Assembly (NCBI GenBank): GCA_035274845.1
Contig: DATENU010000021.1
Span: 124,001-188,000 of the forward strand
Origin: Chthoniobacterales bacterium
Lineage (GTDB): Bacteria; Verrucomicrobiota; Verrucomicrobiia; Chthoniobacterales; UBA10450
Length of the DNA: 64,000 nucleotides
Reading direction: 5' to 3'
Below the pieces are notes generated by a model, which made no database searches, was not told the DNA's origin, and saw nothing but the letters and a program-made list of their open reading frames with translations. Of this stretch, positions 15,571-25,923 are shown piece after piece (the stretch's first letter is position 1; every line of letters starts with the position of its first letter). Position numbers and translations under genes: made by a program.

Positions 15571-17492
15571 TTGTAGCTCCTCTGGGTTAGCTGCACGGTT
15601 TCGAACACCAGCGGTTCGCGATGGAGTTTGGGCGGCGCGATCGAGCCATTTCCCTGGAATTCCCAGGCAAAGACATCCGCGAAATTTTCGTCGTCGCGCA
15701 ACGCTTCGCCATCCGGGGTCTGGTGTTCTTCGCGGAAATGGCCGCCACACGATTCATCGCGGGTAAGGGCGTCGGTGCACATAAGCTCGGCGAATTCGAG
15801 AAAATCGGCGACACGTCCGGCGCGTTCCAGCGATTGATTGTAAGCCTCGCCATCGCCGAGAACGCGCACATCGCGCCAGAATTCGTCACGCAACTGCGGA
15901 ACCCGGGCCAGCGCTTCCTGAAGTCCGGCGGCGTTTCGGGCCATTCCGCATTTGTCCCAGAGAAGAAGGCCAAGCTCGCGATGAAACGAATCGACCGATC
16001 GTTTTCCATTTATCGCGAGCAGCTTTTCCGTCCGGGTCCGAACGTCGCTTTCCGCTTTGCGAAACTCCGGGTGATCGGTGGATGGGCGCTTACCGATCTG
16101 CGGAGCGAGGTAAGAGGGCAGCGTGTAAGGCAGGACAAAATAGCCATCGGCCAGGCCCTGCATGAGCGCGCTCGCCCCCAGGCGGTTCGCGCCGTGATCG
16201 GAAAAATTTGCCTCGCCGACCACATGCAGCCCAGGGACGTTGCTCATCAGGTTATAGTCCACCCAGAGTCCTCCCATCGTGTAGTGGACCGCCGGATAAA
16301 TGCGCATCGGGCGCTGGTAGGCATTTTCGCCCGTAATCTTTTCGTAGATGTGAAAAAGATTGCCGTAACGTTCGCGGATCGTGTTTTCGCCCAAACGCGC
16401 GATCGCGTCCGCGAAGTCGAGATAAACTCCGCGCCCGCTCTCGCCCACGCCTCGCCCTTCATCGCAAACCTCCTTTGCGCTCCGCGATGAGATGTCGCGT
16501 GGCGCCAGATTGCCGAAGCTGGGATATTTTCGCTCGAGATAATAGTCACGCTCGGCCTCGGGAACCTGAGCGGGCGGGCGTTTGTCGCCGGATTGTTTCG
16601 GCACCCAAACGCGCCCGTCATTCCGGAGCGATTCCGACATCAAAGTCAGCTTGGATTGATTTTCACCGCTGACGGGGATGCAGGTCGGGTGAATCTGGGT
16701 GTAACAGGGGTTGGCAAAGAGCGCGCCTTTTTTGTAGGCGCGATAGGTGGCGGTGACATTGCAGCCCCGAGCGTTGGTCGAGAGATAAAAGACGTTGCCA
16801 TAGCCGCCCGTCGCCAGAACGACGGCATCGCCGGAATGCGCTTCGATTTTTCCCGTGACCAGGCTGCGGGTGATGATCCCTTTCGCGTGCCCGTCGACCA
16901 GGACAAGATCGAGCATCTCGGTCTGCGGAAACATTTTCACGGCGCCCGCCGCGATCTGCCGGCAAAGGGCCTGGTAGGCGCCGAGAAGAAGCTGCTGGCC
17001 GGTCTGGCCGCGCGCGTAGAACGTTCGCGAAACCTGGGCGCCTCCGAAGGAGCGGTTCGCGAGCAAGCCGCCGTATTCGCGCGCGAACGGCACTCCCTGC
17101 TCGACGCATTGATCGATGATCAGATTACTGACTTCCGCGAGGCGATAGACATTCGCCTCCCGGGCCCGGAAATCGCCGCCTTTGATCGTGTCGTAGAAAA
17201 GGCGGAAGACGCTGTCGCCGTCGTTCTGATAATTCTTGGCGGCGTTAATGCCGCCCTGGGCGGCGATGCTGTGGGCCCGGCGCGGGCTGTCCTGGTAGCA
17301 GAAGCACTTTACGTTGTAACCGAGCTCGCCCAGAGTGGCCGCGGCCGAGCCCCCGGCCAGACCACTCCCGACGACGATAATCTCAAACTTTCGCCGGTTA
17401 TTGGGAGCGACCAGCCGGGCGTGGTCCTTATGATTGGTCCATTTGTCAGCAAGAGGACCGGCGGGAATTCTGGCGTCCAGGCGGCCGATCAT
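15567..17492 (-). CDS. sdhA: Succinate dehydrogenase/fumarate reductase flavoprotein subunit
   Basis: Catalytic FAD subunit of complex II, oxidising succinate to fumarate. It has 641 residues. [19 protein letters not shown] is the Rossmann FAD loop, and [15 protein letters not shown] contains the histidine that normally binds FAD covalently. [18 protein letters not shown] and the HYTMGG loop are active-site regions. The length and sequence style fit the Bacillus/epsilon-type enzyme that works with a single cytochrome subunit. It overlaps sdhC and sdhB by 4 nt each (ATGA), so stoichiometric translation is likely. Confidence 0.96.
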   Translation of the reverse strand: MIGRLDARIPAGPLADKWTNHKDHARLVAPNNRRKFEIIVVGSGLAGGSAAATLGELGYNVKCFCYQDSPRRAHSIAAQGGINAAKNYQNDGDSVFRLFYDTIKGGDFRAREANVYRLAEVSNLIIDQCVEQGVPFAREYGGLLANRSFGGAQVSRTFYARGQTGQQLLLGAYQALCRQIAAGAVKMFPQTEMLDLVLVDGHAKGIITRSLVTGKIEAHSGDAVVLATGGYGNVFYLSTNARGCNVTATYRAYKKGALFANPCYTQIHPTCIPVSGENQSKLTLMSESLRNDGRVWVPKQSGDKRPPAQVPEAERDYYLERKYPSFGNLAPRDISSRSAKEVCDEGRGVGESGRGVYLDFADAIARLGENTIRERYGNLFHIYEKITGENAYQRPMRIYPAVHYTMGGLWVDYNLMSNVPGLHVVGEANFSDHGANRLGASALMQGLADGYFVLPYTLPSYLAPQIGKRPSTDHPEFRKAESDVRTRTEKLLAINGKRSVDSFHRELGLLLWDKCGMARNAAGLQEALARVPQLRDEFWRDVRVLGDGEAYNQSLERAGRVADFLEFAELMCTDALTRDESCGGHFREEHQTPDGEALRDDENFADVFAWEFQGNGSIAPPKLHREPLVFETVQLTQRSYK

Positions 17493-18184
17493 AGCTGTTG
17501 CGCCGGTTTCACGAGATGAAGAAGAACCGCGACCGGGATGGAGGTGTATCCGATGAAAATGAGCCAGGCGAAAATCCGGCCGGCGGTGGCGAGCTTCGGA
17601 GTCAGCTTCTTGTCGTTCAATCCGAGCGATTGAAAAAAGCTCGAAGTTCCGTGGCTAAGGTGAAGCGCGAGAAGGAACATTCCCAGGACGTAAAACCCCG
17701 AGACAAAGTAATTCTGAAAGCCGTAGACCATCATCGAGTAGACGTCGTAGCGATTGAGCGGGTCGGCTTTCAAAAGGAGAAAGCGTGGATCGGTCACCCG
17801 GACGGTGAAATGGGCGAGATGATAAAGGATGAAGGCAAGGACGATCAGCCCGCTCAAAGCCATGGAGCGTGAGGCGAAGGTCGCCTTCACATTGTCTTTT
17901 TTCTTGTAGGCCACCGGGCGGGCCCGCCGATTCTCGAGGGCCAGGCTGATGGTGTAAAAAATGTGGAGAAGAACATTCAGGAGGAGGAAACTACGGATCA
18001 CCCAGAGAAAGGGACCGAGTTGCCGCAGATGCTCGGCATAGGAATTGATCCAGTCGGGACCGAGAAAAATCTGGAGATTGCCCAGGAGGTGGCCAAGCAC
18101 GAACGCGATCAGGACCACGCCGGTGATCGCCACGATCATTTTTTTGCCGATTGAGGAGCGGTAAAATGAGGAAGACGCGGTCAC
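17489..18184 (-). CDS. sdhC: Succinate dehydrogenase cytochrome b558 subunit
   Basis: Membrane anchor and di-heme quinone site of complex II, about 231 residues. Five transmembrane helices are visible. Candidate heme ligands lie in [20 protein letters not shown] and LALHLSHG, matching the fused Bacillus-type subunit, so no separate sdhD is needed. GTG 18184 is preferred because GGAG lies upstream and a promoter-like pair lies at 18225-18252. A TTG at 18256 in the same frame would start before that promoter. The operon order is sdhC-sdhA-sdhB. Confidence 0.93.
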   Translation of the reverse strand: MTASSSFYRSSIGKKMIVAITGVVLIAFVLGHLLGNLQIFLGPDWINSYAEHLRQLGPFLWVIRSFLLLNVLLHIFYTISLALENRRARPVAYKKKDNVKATFASRSMALSGLIVLAFILYHLAHFTVRVTDPRFLLLKADPLNRYDVYSMMVYGFQNYFVSGFYVLGMFLLALHLSHGTSSFFQSLGLNDKKLTPKLATAGRIFAWLIFIGYTSIPVAVLLHLVKPAQQL

Positions 18185-18224
18185 AGGCTTGAGAAGCTCC
18201 AGCCGATCGGCCGCTGGATGCCTG

Positions 18225-18252
18225 AAATTAGAAGTCGGCCAAAGGGTGTCAA
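18225..18252 (-). promoter_or_regulatory. Candidate sigma-70 promoter of sdhCAB
   Basis: On the minus strand TTGACA (18252-18247) is followed after 16 bp by TAATTT (18230-18225). It lies about 40 nt before the chosen sdhC GTG and just after the preceding methyltransferase stop (18277). It separates the sdh operon from the glycan genes upstream. Confidence 0.5.
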
Positions 18253-18276
18253 GCAATGCGCGGCGGATGGAACCGC

Positions 18277-19080
18277 TTAGGGCGCAGGAGAGCGGGCCAC
18301 GATGGTCTGGAGCGAAACAACCTTGCGAAATGGAAACTCCGCGTAGGGCTGTCCCCCCCGCCAGTTATGATGACCCTGCGGCGAAAGAAAAAATGTTTCC
18401 ACATCGGCCCGGAGCTGCTCCACCAACTGCGCGATCGGCTCAGGCGCGGTCTGTCCGCCCAGCTTTTGTTGCTCCGTGAGAATTGCTTGCGCCACGGTGA
18501 GGTCGTGCGCGTCGCCAATCCCCTGGAGAATGAAATCGAAACAATGAATGGAGAAGCCGTTGGGCGAAAGAAATTCCGCAATGGCCTCGAAACAGTTGGT
18601 GAGCGCGGGCGGTGGAAGGTGCTCGAGGACGGAGACCGAAAAAATCGCGTCGAAAGAGCCCGGCGCCAGGCCGCCCATTCCGGGGCGAAAATATTCCCGG
18701 CGAATTTTGACGTTCGGATACCGTTCGACGTATTGCTGATAATCAGTCGGGCCGTTTCCGAATCCGTCGTACGGATCGACGAGCGTGACCTCATAACCGA
18801 GCTCGTTGAGGAATCCGCTAACGATTGGTTGGCCGCCGCCGATTTCCAGAAGCCGCGCCGGTGGCGGCACATTCGCAAGCAAAGCTTTTACGGCCCAGGG
18901 GCGTTGCACATTTTTCAGATCGCCGTCCATGGCCGTGACCTGGGGAAGCTCGTCCAGGCTTTCGCAGTAATCGCGGACCGTTGCGTACGACGTCCCGGGC
19001 GGATGGGGCGATTGCGAGAACCGCGCGACGACTTCCGCCGCGGCGGCCGGATTACTTCGAAACCGTGATGGCGGGGACAT
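18277..19080 (-). CDS. SAM-dependent methyltransferase (class I)
   Basis: Predicted small-molecule or glycan methyltransferase of 267 residues. Motif I is LLEIGGGQPIVSG at about residues 77-89, followed by the acidic end of strand 2 (VTLVDPYDG) and FDAIFSVSVLEHLPPP, the motif IV/post-motif region. Homology with tailoring methyltransferases of polysaccharide clusters is implied by the neighbours only. ATG 19080 is used. It overlaps the end of the upstream glycosyltransferase by 29 nt. The open frame to 19293 is antisense-like low-quality sequence. It is the last gene of the glycan block before sdhC. Confidence 0.82.
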   Translation of the reverse strand: MSPPSRFRSNPAAAAEVVARFSQSPHPPGTSYATVRDYCESLDELPQVTAMDGDLKNVQRPWAVKALLANVPPPARLLEIGGGQPIVSGFLNELGYEVTLVDPYDGFGNGPTDYQQYVERYPNVKIRREYFRPGMGGLAPGSFDAIFSVSVLEHLPPPALTNCFEAIAEFLSPNGFSIHCFDFILQGIGDAHDLTVAQAILTEQQKLGGQTAPEPIAQLVEQLRADVETFFLSPQGHHNWRGGQPYAEFPFRKVVSLQTIVARSPAP

Positions 19081-20254
19081 CTGTCTGGGTTTGCTTTTGC
19101 GATTGGGCGGAGACGTCGGCGTAAAAACGCGCCAGGGCCCCGGCGTTGTTTCTCCAGTTGAAATTCTTTCGGCAAAACTCGGTGGCTCCCGCGGCCAGGC
19201 GTTCGGCCAGCGATTTGTTTGCGCGCAGGTGGCGAATCGCGTCGACAATGCCGAGCGCGTCAACTCTTGGCAGCACCAGCGCCTCTTCTCCATCGCGAAC
19301 GAAGCGGCCGACGTTGCAGTTGGGAACGATTACCGGTCTCCCCATGGCGAAAAATTCCGGGAGTTTTCCGGGCAACCGGAATTCGTTGAAGGCATTGTCA
19401 GCTCCCGGTTGGACCAGGACATCCGCGAGGCTGAGAATCGCCGGGATTTCCCGGTATTCGACGTATCCCAGGGGGATAGAAATCTTCTGCGCCCATTCTT
19501 CGTCCGGGCCGAGGAATGGGTTGAAATCGCGGCCGGTGCGGACCAATCTCGCGGGAATTCCTTCCCGATCCAGGATGGCAGCCGCCAGGTAGAGGCTGCG
19601 AACGTCGCGCGCATTGGCGGAATGGACGTTGCCGGTATAACAAAGGACGACCGTCCCCTCCGACAATCCGAGCTGCGCGGGCAGTTCCGGATCTCGCGGC
19701 CGCGGAAAGAAAAGCTGGTCGTCGGCGCCCGGCCAAAGGACGAGCTTCGGGATCTCAGGCGGCACGAAGCGGTCGAGGCGATCCATGATCAGGGTTACGC
19801 CGGCCGCGGAAGCGATGAACGCGCGATAATGTCGCGGATGGGAAAGATTCGCGGGAATCTCCACGGACCGCGACCGCGCCAGCTTTTCAAAGGAGGTGCC
19901 GAGATTCACTTCGAGAATCAGCTCTTCGTTGTCTTCGAGATGAACAAAGAGCGAGAAGGTGCAGAAGCCGGCGAGTTTTTCGCAGAAGAGGCGAACGTTT
20001 TCGCGCGGCGTCCAGGCATGGACCACGTCGGGCGAGCGGCCGTCGGGAAAAATGCGGGTCCAATCTCCGTCTACCTGGGGGAAGCGATGGACGGAATAAT
20101 TTTGGTCGCCTAGTCCAGTCCCGCTGTCGCGGCCATCTGGAAAGGCGACGGCGGTGGAATGGCCGAGGGCCGCGAGCTGATTGGCAAAGTTATGGACATG
20201 GACAGCGCTATTGGCGCTGAAGTCGTGGTAAAGGACGAAGAGGATGTTACTCAC
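19052..20254 (-). CDS. Glycosyltransferase, GT4-like (GT-B fold)
   Basis: Retaining-type sugar transferase of 400 residues, probably acting on a lipid-linked or surface glycan. It begins NILFVLYHDFSANSAVHVHN, a typical N-terminal Rossmann start. The second domain has VVLCYTGNVHSANARD, then YVEYREIPAILSLADVLVQPG and RLPGKLPEFFAMGRPVIV, the nucleotide-sugar site of GT4 enzymes. Start GTG 20254 overlaps the stop of the upstream double glycosyltransferase by 4 nt (GTGA). The donor sugar cannot be read. It is coupled both ways in the glycan block. Confidence 0.85.
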   Translation of the reverse strand: MSNILFVLYHDFSANSAVHVHNFANQLAALGHSTAVAFPDGRDSGTGLGDQNYSVHRFPQVDGDWTRIFPDGRSPDVVHAWTPRENVRLFCEKLAGFCTFSLFVHLEDNEELILEVNLGTSFEKLARSRSVEIPANLSHPRHYRAFIASAAGVTLIMDRLDRFVPPEIPKLVLWPGADDQLFFPRPRDPELPAQLGLSEGTVVLCYTGNVHSANARDVRSLYLAAAILDREGIPARLVRTGRDFNPFLGPDEEWAQKISIPLGYVEYREIPAILSLADVLVQPGADNAFNEFRLPGKLPEFFAMGRPVIVPNCNVGRFVRDGEEALVLPRVDALGIVDAIRHLRANKSLAERLAAGATEFCRKNFNWRNNAGALARFYADVSAQSQKQTQTDVPAITVSK

Positions 20255-22674
20255 GCGGAGCGGCGGCTGTAATCGCCGCATTCCAGGTTGAGATTGGGAT
20301 TGTAGTAGGGGTCGCCGCGCTCGATGACCTCTTCCCATTGATCGAGGAGAAGCATGCGGTCAATCATGTCGTAGTAACTCTGGCGCGAAACGGATTCGTG
20401 ATGGAAGAGGAGCGCTTGCGGTGTGTAAATGATGCGCAAACCGCGCGCCCGCAAACGCAGGCAGAGATCGACGTCCTGATAAGCGGTGAAGAAATGTTCG
20501 TTGAAGCCGCCGATCTCTTCGAAAAGCGATTTCCGAATCATGAGACAGGCCCCCGTGACGGCGGACACCTCCCGCGCGCAAAGGAGACTGCCGGCATAGC
20601 CATCCACTTCGATCGGAAAACGTCGCATCGTGTGGTCCGCCGTTCCTCGCATTCCGAGCGCCACGCCCGCGTGCTGCACAGTCCGGTCGGGATAGGCGAG
20701 AAGCGCTCCGGTCGCTCCGACATCGTTTTGTTCCGCGTAGTAAGCGAGCTGTTGCAGCCAATCGGCGGTAATGACTTCCGTGTCGTTATTCAAAAAAACC
20801 AGGAGCTCGCCGGTCGCGGCTGCAGCCCCCTGGTTGTTCGCGCGGGAAAAATTAAACGGGTTAGGGAAGAGGATCCGGCGAATCGGAAATTCTCTCATGA
20901 GGGCCAGCGCACTCTCGTCCGTGGTCTCGTTGTCCATCACGATCACCTCAAAATCCGGGTGGGATGTCGTGGCGAAAATGCTCTTGAGACAACGCCCGAA
21001 AACATCCGGAGCATCGCGGGTGGGAATGATGATGCTCACTCGGCGCAATCTTTCCCGGTTTGCGGGGACGAAGTTGAGCCGATGCGGCAGCTTCGATTGC
21101 TCCGCTCGCGCGGCCAGGCCCATTCGCTCCAGATGGGCGTTCACCGCCCGCGCCTGCAACGCTCCGAGGTTTGGTTTCGCGTCCGTCGTTGCCGCAATGC
21201 TTCCGGGGGTTTTCCGCCAATGGTAAAGCACCTGCGGGATATGCCCGATACGAGGCCCCATCTCGCTTAGCCGGAGCATGAATTCGAAATCCTGGACGCC
21301 GTCGAACGCCGAATCGAAGCGCGTTTTCCGGGCAAGGTCGCGGCGGACGCAAAGGAGATGACCGACATACATGACGCCGCGAAAATATTCCGGGGACCAA
21401 TCGGGTTTGAAAAACGGTTCAACCAGATCGCCCGTCGCGTCTTCGATCTTGTCCTCGTCGGAGTAAACAACGTCATCGCCTTCGCGCAGCTTTTCCTGCA
21501 TCGCTTCGAGCGCGAAGGGATGGAGCAAATCGTCGTGATCGAGGAAGCAGACGTATTCCCCCCGGGCCAGCTCGAGCGCCTGGTTGTTCGCCGCGCTGAT
21601 GCCGGCCTTCGCCGAAAAGCAGATCCGGACGCGTGGAGAGATGCGGTCGAGTAGTTCGAGAAGTTTTCGCGTCTGGGGATTCTCCGAGCCATCATCGACG
21701 AGGCACCATTCCCAATCGGCGATGGATTGGTTGAGCAGGCTCAGGGCTGCTTCCGCCAGCCATTCCGGCTTCGAGTTGAAGGTTGAAGTCAAAATGCTGA
21801 AGAACGGAGCGTCGGAGGTGGCCCGCTGCGCGTGTTTGTCGAAGGCAGGCTGAAGAAGTTCGAAAGCCTTGGCCGCGGAAAGTGAAGGCAGCTTTAGAAT
21901 TCGCTCAGGAAACCTGGCATCTCCCGCGGATTCTTCCTCGAAGGTCGCGTCTCCTTCTCCGGGTTCTCTTTCCAGCTCATGCTCGAAGAACGGTTGCCAC
22001 TCCGATCCCTGCTCGATCATTTCCAACCGCACCATCGATCGTCCCGGGGGCACTCGGAGTTCGATAGTGAAACCGCTTCGGCTGGCCAGGGGCCAGTCGC
22101 CGAAGGACCCGGCTACGTCCCGCCGCTCGAGTCCGTAGCGCGCCAGCCGGCCTTTGCGTCCGATTTTCGCCCGAACGCCGGCGATCTCTTTTCCGCTCCG
22201 CGAAAAGCACCATCCTTTGATCAGCAGAATCTCGCGGCTCGTTTTCCATTGTTTCGGCAGGTCGAGGGCGAACGCGAGATCCCGGTTGTCGATGCGATCC
22301 GGTTTCTCGGAACGATGGAAGAGTTTCCAGATCGGCTTGATGATTTTCCACGCGGCCGAGTGTTGGATTTGCTCGAGCAAACGCTCCCGGCTTTTCAAAC
22401 GGGCGGTCGCATCCGCGCGTTTTACTTTCAGCGACCAGACTTCCTGTTCCGCGCGTTCGAGCTGCGATTCCACTCCGGCCACGCCAGTCTGGAGAAGACG
22501 GGCGAGTCTTTTCGCTGTGGCCAGATGGCGATGGGCAGAATCGAGCGCATCCCCGTCCGGGATGCGTTTTTCTTGCGAAGGCTTTGCCGCCTGCCGGCGC
22601 AGGTCCATGAGCGAACGCTGGAGTTGCTCCAGCTCCGCCGTTAACTCCAGCAAGTATTCGTTCTGGTCAGGCAC
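20251..22674 (-). CDS. Bifunctional GT2 glycosyltransferase with N-terminal coiled coil
   Basis: 807-residue protein with two GT2 (GT-A) domains. The first begins PFFSILTSTFNSKPEWLAEA and has VDDGSENP and CFLDHDDLLHP. The second begins VSIIIPTRDAPDVFGRC and has VMDNETTDESA, FLNNDTEV, then GACLMIRKSLFEEIGGFNE and YQDVDLCLR. Residues 1 to about 110 are a heptad-rich coiled coil ending in the amphipathic SAWKIIKPIWKLF, probably a membrane or partner contact. Similar tandem GT2 proteins extend O-antigen or rhamnan chains. GTG 22674 is used. It lies 39 nt after the YfhO-like gene. Confidence 0.88.
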   Translation of the reverse strand: MPDQNEYLLELTAELEQLQRSLMDLRRQAAKPSQEKRIPDGDALDSAHRHLATAKRLARLLQTGVAGVESQLERAEQEVWSLKVKRADATARLKSRERLLEQIQHSAAWKIIKPIWKLFHRSEKPDRIDNRDLAFALDLPKQWKTSREILLIKGWCFSRSGKEIAGVRAKIGRKGRLARYGLERRDVAGSFGDWPLASRSGFTIELRVPPGRSMVRLEMIEQGSEWQPFFEHELEREPGEGDATFEEESAGDARFPERILKLPSLSAAKAFELLQPAFDKHAQRATSDAPFFSILTSTFNSKPEWLAEAALSLLNQSIADWEWCLVDDGSENPQTRKLLELLDRISPRVRICFSAKAGISAANNQALELARGEYVCFLDHDDLLHPFALEAMQEKLREGDDVVYSDEDKIEDATGDLVEPFFKPDWSPEYFRGVMYVGHLLCVRRDLARKTRFDSAFDGVQDFEFMLRLSEMGPRIGHIPQVLYHWRKTPGSIAATTDAKPNLGALQARAVNAHLERMGLAARAEQSKLPHRLNFVPANRERLRRVSIIIPTRDAPDVFGRCLKSIFATTSHPDFEVIVMDNETTDESALALMREFPIRRILFPNPFNFSRANNQGAAAATGELLVFLNNDTEVITADWLQQLAYYAEQNDVGATGALLAYPDRTVQHAGVALGMRGTADHTMRRFPIEVDGYAGSLLCAREVSAVTGACLMIRKSLFEEIGGFNEHFFTAYQDVDLCLRLRARGLRIIYTPQALLFHHESVSRQSYYDMIDRMLLLDQWEEVIERGDPYYNPNLNLECGDYSRRSA

Positions 22675-22713
22675 GAGAGCGGTGGAGGCCCTGTTGTCTT
22701 GGCCAGACCGGAA

Positions 22714-25700
22714 TCACGCCTGGCGGGGTTTGGATTTGAAGACGATTCCGAGCCACAGCAAGAGCGAAACTATTCCGATTGCCGATATCCACAACGAAAT
22801 CGTCAGGTGCCGCGGCCAGTAGGAAAAGGAGAAGGTGTAATAGCCCGGCTCGGGAAGAAAAATGCCGCGAAAGGCCGCGTTGACTCGGAAATAATTTGCG
22901 GGTTTGCCGTTCACGAGCAGTCGGAAATCGTTTTCCGCGTAGGGTTCGGTCAAAACCATCACGCCTCTCTCCGGCGCGTTAACTTTGAAGGAGGTGCTGT
23001 TACTCGTAAATCGGTAGCCGATTGCCTGGACGAGGCGCCGGTCGGACGAAGGCGAAGGGTCCTTGAGCGTCCCTAATTCAGCCTGCCTGGCCATTTCCTC
23101 ATTTGGGACCGCCGCGAACGGTTTTCCGTCGCCTTCTTTCAACAGCTTGACGAAATCGCTATCCGTCTCGTAAGGCGTCACCCGATTTGTGAAAAAGGCG
23201 CGCGGCCACGTCTTGCTGGATTCGAAAATATTCAAGTCGAGAGAGGTGATCTTCTTCAACGAAGTAGTCATTTCCGCCTGGCTCTCGGGGCCGCCGAGAA
23301 AATAGCGGACGTTGAGCATATCGAAGAGAGGCAGGTCGTTTGAAAGTTGATCGTCAATCGGGCCGATCTGGGAACTACAAAAGAAAAGCTTCGCTCCGGA
23401 AGCATCGAGCAACGATTTGTAGTATTTGTTCAGCAACGGATCCGGGCCGTCGATCTGCTCGAGGCCAATGGCTCCGCCATAGCCGGGGAACAGATTATGG
23501 TCGAAACCGGCGCTTCGCGAAGGCTCAGCGGAGCGCTCGGCGATCATCTTAACGGCAGGAGATTCAGCGAGAAGATCAGTCCGCTGTTGCGGGTTCATGA
23601 CGTAGGGGTCGAACGGCGTTCTGGCGTGCATTCCCTGCTTCCAGTGGATGAGGACGAAGAGGAGAACCAAAGAGAACATTCGCCAAAGCTGGGCGCGATT
23701 TCCGGTAAGGAGCCGCCGGCCCAGCCATGGGCCGAGAGTCACGGCTGCGACCAGGAGAATGGTATAACCCCAGAAGAAGTTCGATTTTGGAATCTGCTCG
23801 CCGATCTGAAGCAACGTTTTCGTGGAGCGTTGGGCGGCTTCGGTCGTTCCAAAATACGCGGCCAGCAGGATGGCCAAGGCAATCAGGAAACGGACGTAGG
23901 TTTGCCGGAAATCGGGCGTGCGACCCTCCTCCCAAAAAACTTTGATGCCGCAACCGGCCAGGAGAAGCAGGCAGATGATCGCCACGCACGAAAATGTGTT
24001 GTCGATGTGGTAAATATTTCTGAGGAACGGAATCCGAACGATCAGGGAGGGTGGAACGATCCCAAAGACGAACGCGAGGGCAGCCAGACACGTGATGCCG
24101 ATTCCCCATACGAGCCGCGGACGATCGATCCGGTGCCGGCTCAGGCAAAACCATAAGACTCCTGTGAGGACTAAAAAGTTCGTTGAAGGATCAAGGTGAA
24201 GTTCGTTGGCGTTGAATTGCCGGTAAAAGATGTCGTCGAACAATCCGATCAACAGGGCCGGCGAAATCTGAAAGGCGCCGCCGGTGTCGTAAACCGTCCA
24301 CGAGGTCCGGACGGTATGGAGAAAAGTCAGCCAGACCGGCGTGGCGATCAGAAGGAAGAGGGCCTGGGCCGCGAGCGCCTGGAGCAGTTTCGCGATTCGC
24401 TCTGTCTTCGAAACAGCCAGAAGAAGAGTGAGACAGCCGCAAAGGTTGAGGGCGAGGAGGAGGACATAAGCTTCCTTGACGGTGCCGCTGTTCATGACTG
24501 TCCAGTTGGCCAGGACCATCATTCCGAGCCAGAGGGCGGAAGCGCGGCCGCGGGGCGCGTCGATCAATCTTAACCAGCAAAGCAACAGCGACGGCGCATA
24601 GCACATACTGAAGAATGCCGGGTGGGAGTATCGATAGGCGAAGAAGCCGATGAACGGCGCGGATGCGGCGATGAGCGCCGCCGCGGGAAGGTGCCGGGTG
24701 AGCTGAAACACGCAAAGTCCGAGACACGCCGCAAAAAGAAACTTCGCCAGGAGGTACTTCAGGTCCCAGGCGCCGGACGCGCCTTTGGCGAACAGGACAA
24801 GAAAATGAAGCGGATCGCCAAACATCGATTGCCCCTGGCCAAGGAGGGGAAGGCCGGCGCAATCGTAGCGGTTCCAGAGAGGCAGCTCGAAGTCTTTGAA
24901 CAATGACCGCGCCTCTACGACAGATGTCGGCCACGAATACCACATCGGCGCCCCGAGATCGGCGCCTTTCTCGTCGTCTGTCCCCCTCTCCGTGGAACCC
25001 GGCACGGTCGGCATCCCACCGTAGAGAAGATAGGTGTGGCTGTGATTATTTGGAGAAAGGAAACTCTTTCCGAAAAAGACGATCGGATAACAACTGGCCA
25101 CCACGGCGAGAGCTGCGGTAAGGAGGAGAAATTGCAGGGGATGAGCCGATCCCCAGGTCGCTACCGCCTTGCTCCAAAGGGTTGCTCGCGGCCTTATCTT
25201 TGAAGCGAGGAAAGGAGCGGCCAGCAAGGCCAGCGCTGTCGCGAAAAAGAAGGAGACAAGAAAACGCCGTAGATTTGTGCCGAAAGAAGGCGTGGCAAAG
25301 CTTTGCAGCAGGAGAGGCTCGTCCAGTTCCAGGGTCAGGATCGGATCGTCGGCGTTGGGTGGGGTGGCGAGGCTGACGGCTGTTTCGGTGACCCCGAGCA
25401 ACTCGATCTGTTGTGAGACTTTGATCTGCGCCGGCGGGATGGCTCGGAAGAGATTTCCCGACCGATCGACAATGCGGGCATTGGATAACCTCATCGTGTT
25501 CTTCGCCCGATCGGTCGGATCGAATCGAAAGCTTGAAAATCGTCCCACCGGCAACGGAAACGTGTACTCGACATCGTGATTATCGCCTTCCACCGGGAGG
25601 CGAACCGAATTCAATTCGTTGATGCCGGAACCAGTGTCGTAGTAGAGCTGGGCAAAACCGGAGAGCGCCGAACGCATCGTGAGCTGGAAAGAAAAAGCGG

Positions 25701-25854
25701 GCGTTTGAGGCCGCGGCCAAAAGGTGAAGGCGGTGGCGGCAAGGAGGCCTACCGCCAGGGCCGGGGCGAGTCTGGATCGGACGAACAGGGAATTAATTAG
25801 AGGTCGACTCCTGGAGGAGGCCGCCGGGACGTCGGCGTTGGAGTTTTGTGGCAC
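22714..25854 (-). CDS. Large polytopic membrane protein, YfhO-like (GT-C type)
   Basis: 1046 residues. One N-terminal transmembrane helix is followed by a periplasmic beta domain of about 150 residues, then at least a dozen hydrophobic helices, then a C-terminal soluble domain ending with one more helix and a basic tail (KSKPRQA). YfhO-type features include SFLSPNNHSHTYLLYGG, PLWNRYDCAGLPLLGQGQS, GLDHNLFPGYGG-like text (FDHNLFPGYGG) and NDFRLLVNGKPA near the end. YfhO in Gram-positives is needed for glycosylation of lipoteichoic acid, and GT-C enzymes use polyprenyl-linked sugars. By analogy this could add sugars on the outer face. GTG 25854 is used. Confidence 0.75.
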   Translation of the reverse strand: MPQNSNADVPAASSRSRPLINSLFVRSRLAPALAVGLLAATAFTFWPRPQTPAFSFQLTMRSALSGFAQLYYDTGSGINELNSVRLPVEGDNHDVEYTFPLPVGRFSSFRFDPTDRAKNTMRLSNARIVDRSGNLFRAIPPAQIKVSQQIELLGVTETAVSLATPPNADDPILTLELDEPLLLQSFATPSFGTNLRRFLVSFFFATALALLAAPFLASKIRPRATLWSKAVATWGSAHPLQFLLLTAALAVVASCYPIVFFGKSFLSPNNHSHTYLLYGGMPTVPGSTERGTDDEKGADLGAPMWYSWPTSVVEARSLFKDFELPLWNRYDCAGLPLLGQGQSMFGDPLHFLVLFAKGASGAWDLKYLLAKFLFAACLGLCVFQLTRHLPAAALIAASAPFIGFFAYRYSHPAFFSMCYAPSLLLCWLRLIDAPRGRASALWLGMMVLANWTVMNSGTVKEAYVLLLALNLCGCLTLLLAVSKTERIAKLLQALAAQALFLLIATPVWLTFLHTVRTSWTVYDTGGAFQISPALLIGLFDDIFYRQFNANELHLDPSTNFLVLTGVLWFCLSRHRIDRPRLVWGIGITCLAALAFVFGIVPPSLIVRIPFLRNIYHIDNTFSCVAIICLLLLAGCGIKVFWEEGRTPDFRQTYVRFLIALAILLAAYFGTTEAAQRSTKTLLQIGEQIPKSNFFWGYTILLVAAVTLGPWLGRRLLTGNRAQLWRMFSLVLLFVLIHWKQGMHARTPFDPYVMNPQQRTDLLAESPAVKMIAERSAEPSRSAGFDHNLFPGYGGAIGLEQIDGPDPLLNKYYKSLLDASGAKLFFCSSQIGPIDDQLSNDLPLFDMLNVRYFLGGPESQAEMTTSLKKITSLDLNIFESSKTWPRAFFTNRVTPYETDSDFVKLLKEGDGKPFAAVPNEEMARQAELGTLKDPSPSSDRRLVQAIGYRFTSNSTSFKVNAPERGVMVLTEPYAENDFRLLVNGKPANYFRVNAAFRGIFLPEPGYYTFSFSYWPRHLTISLWISAIGIVSLLLWLGIVFKSKPRQA

Positions 25855-25923
25855 GGGCGCGCAGCCTAGTAAGGGACGCGCCAGATAGCAATCCCTCGCT
25901 CCGGCTCGCGGCGCCGGCTCTTC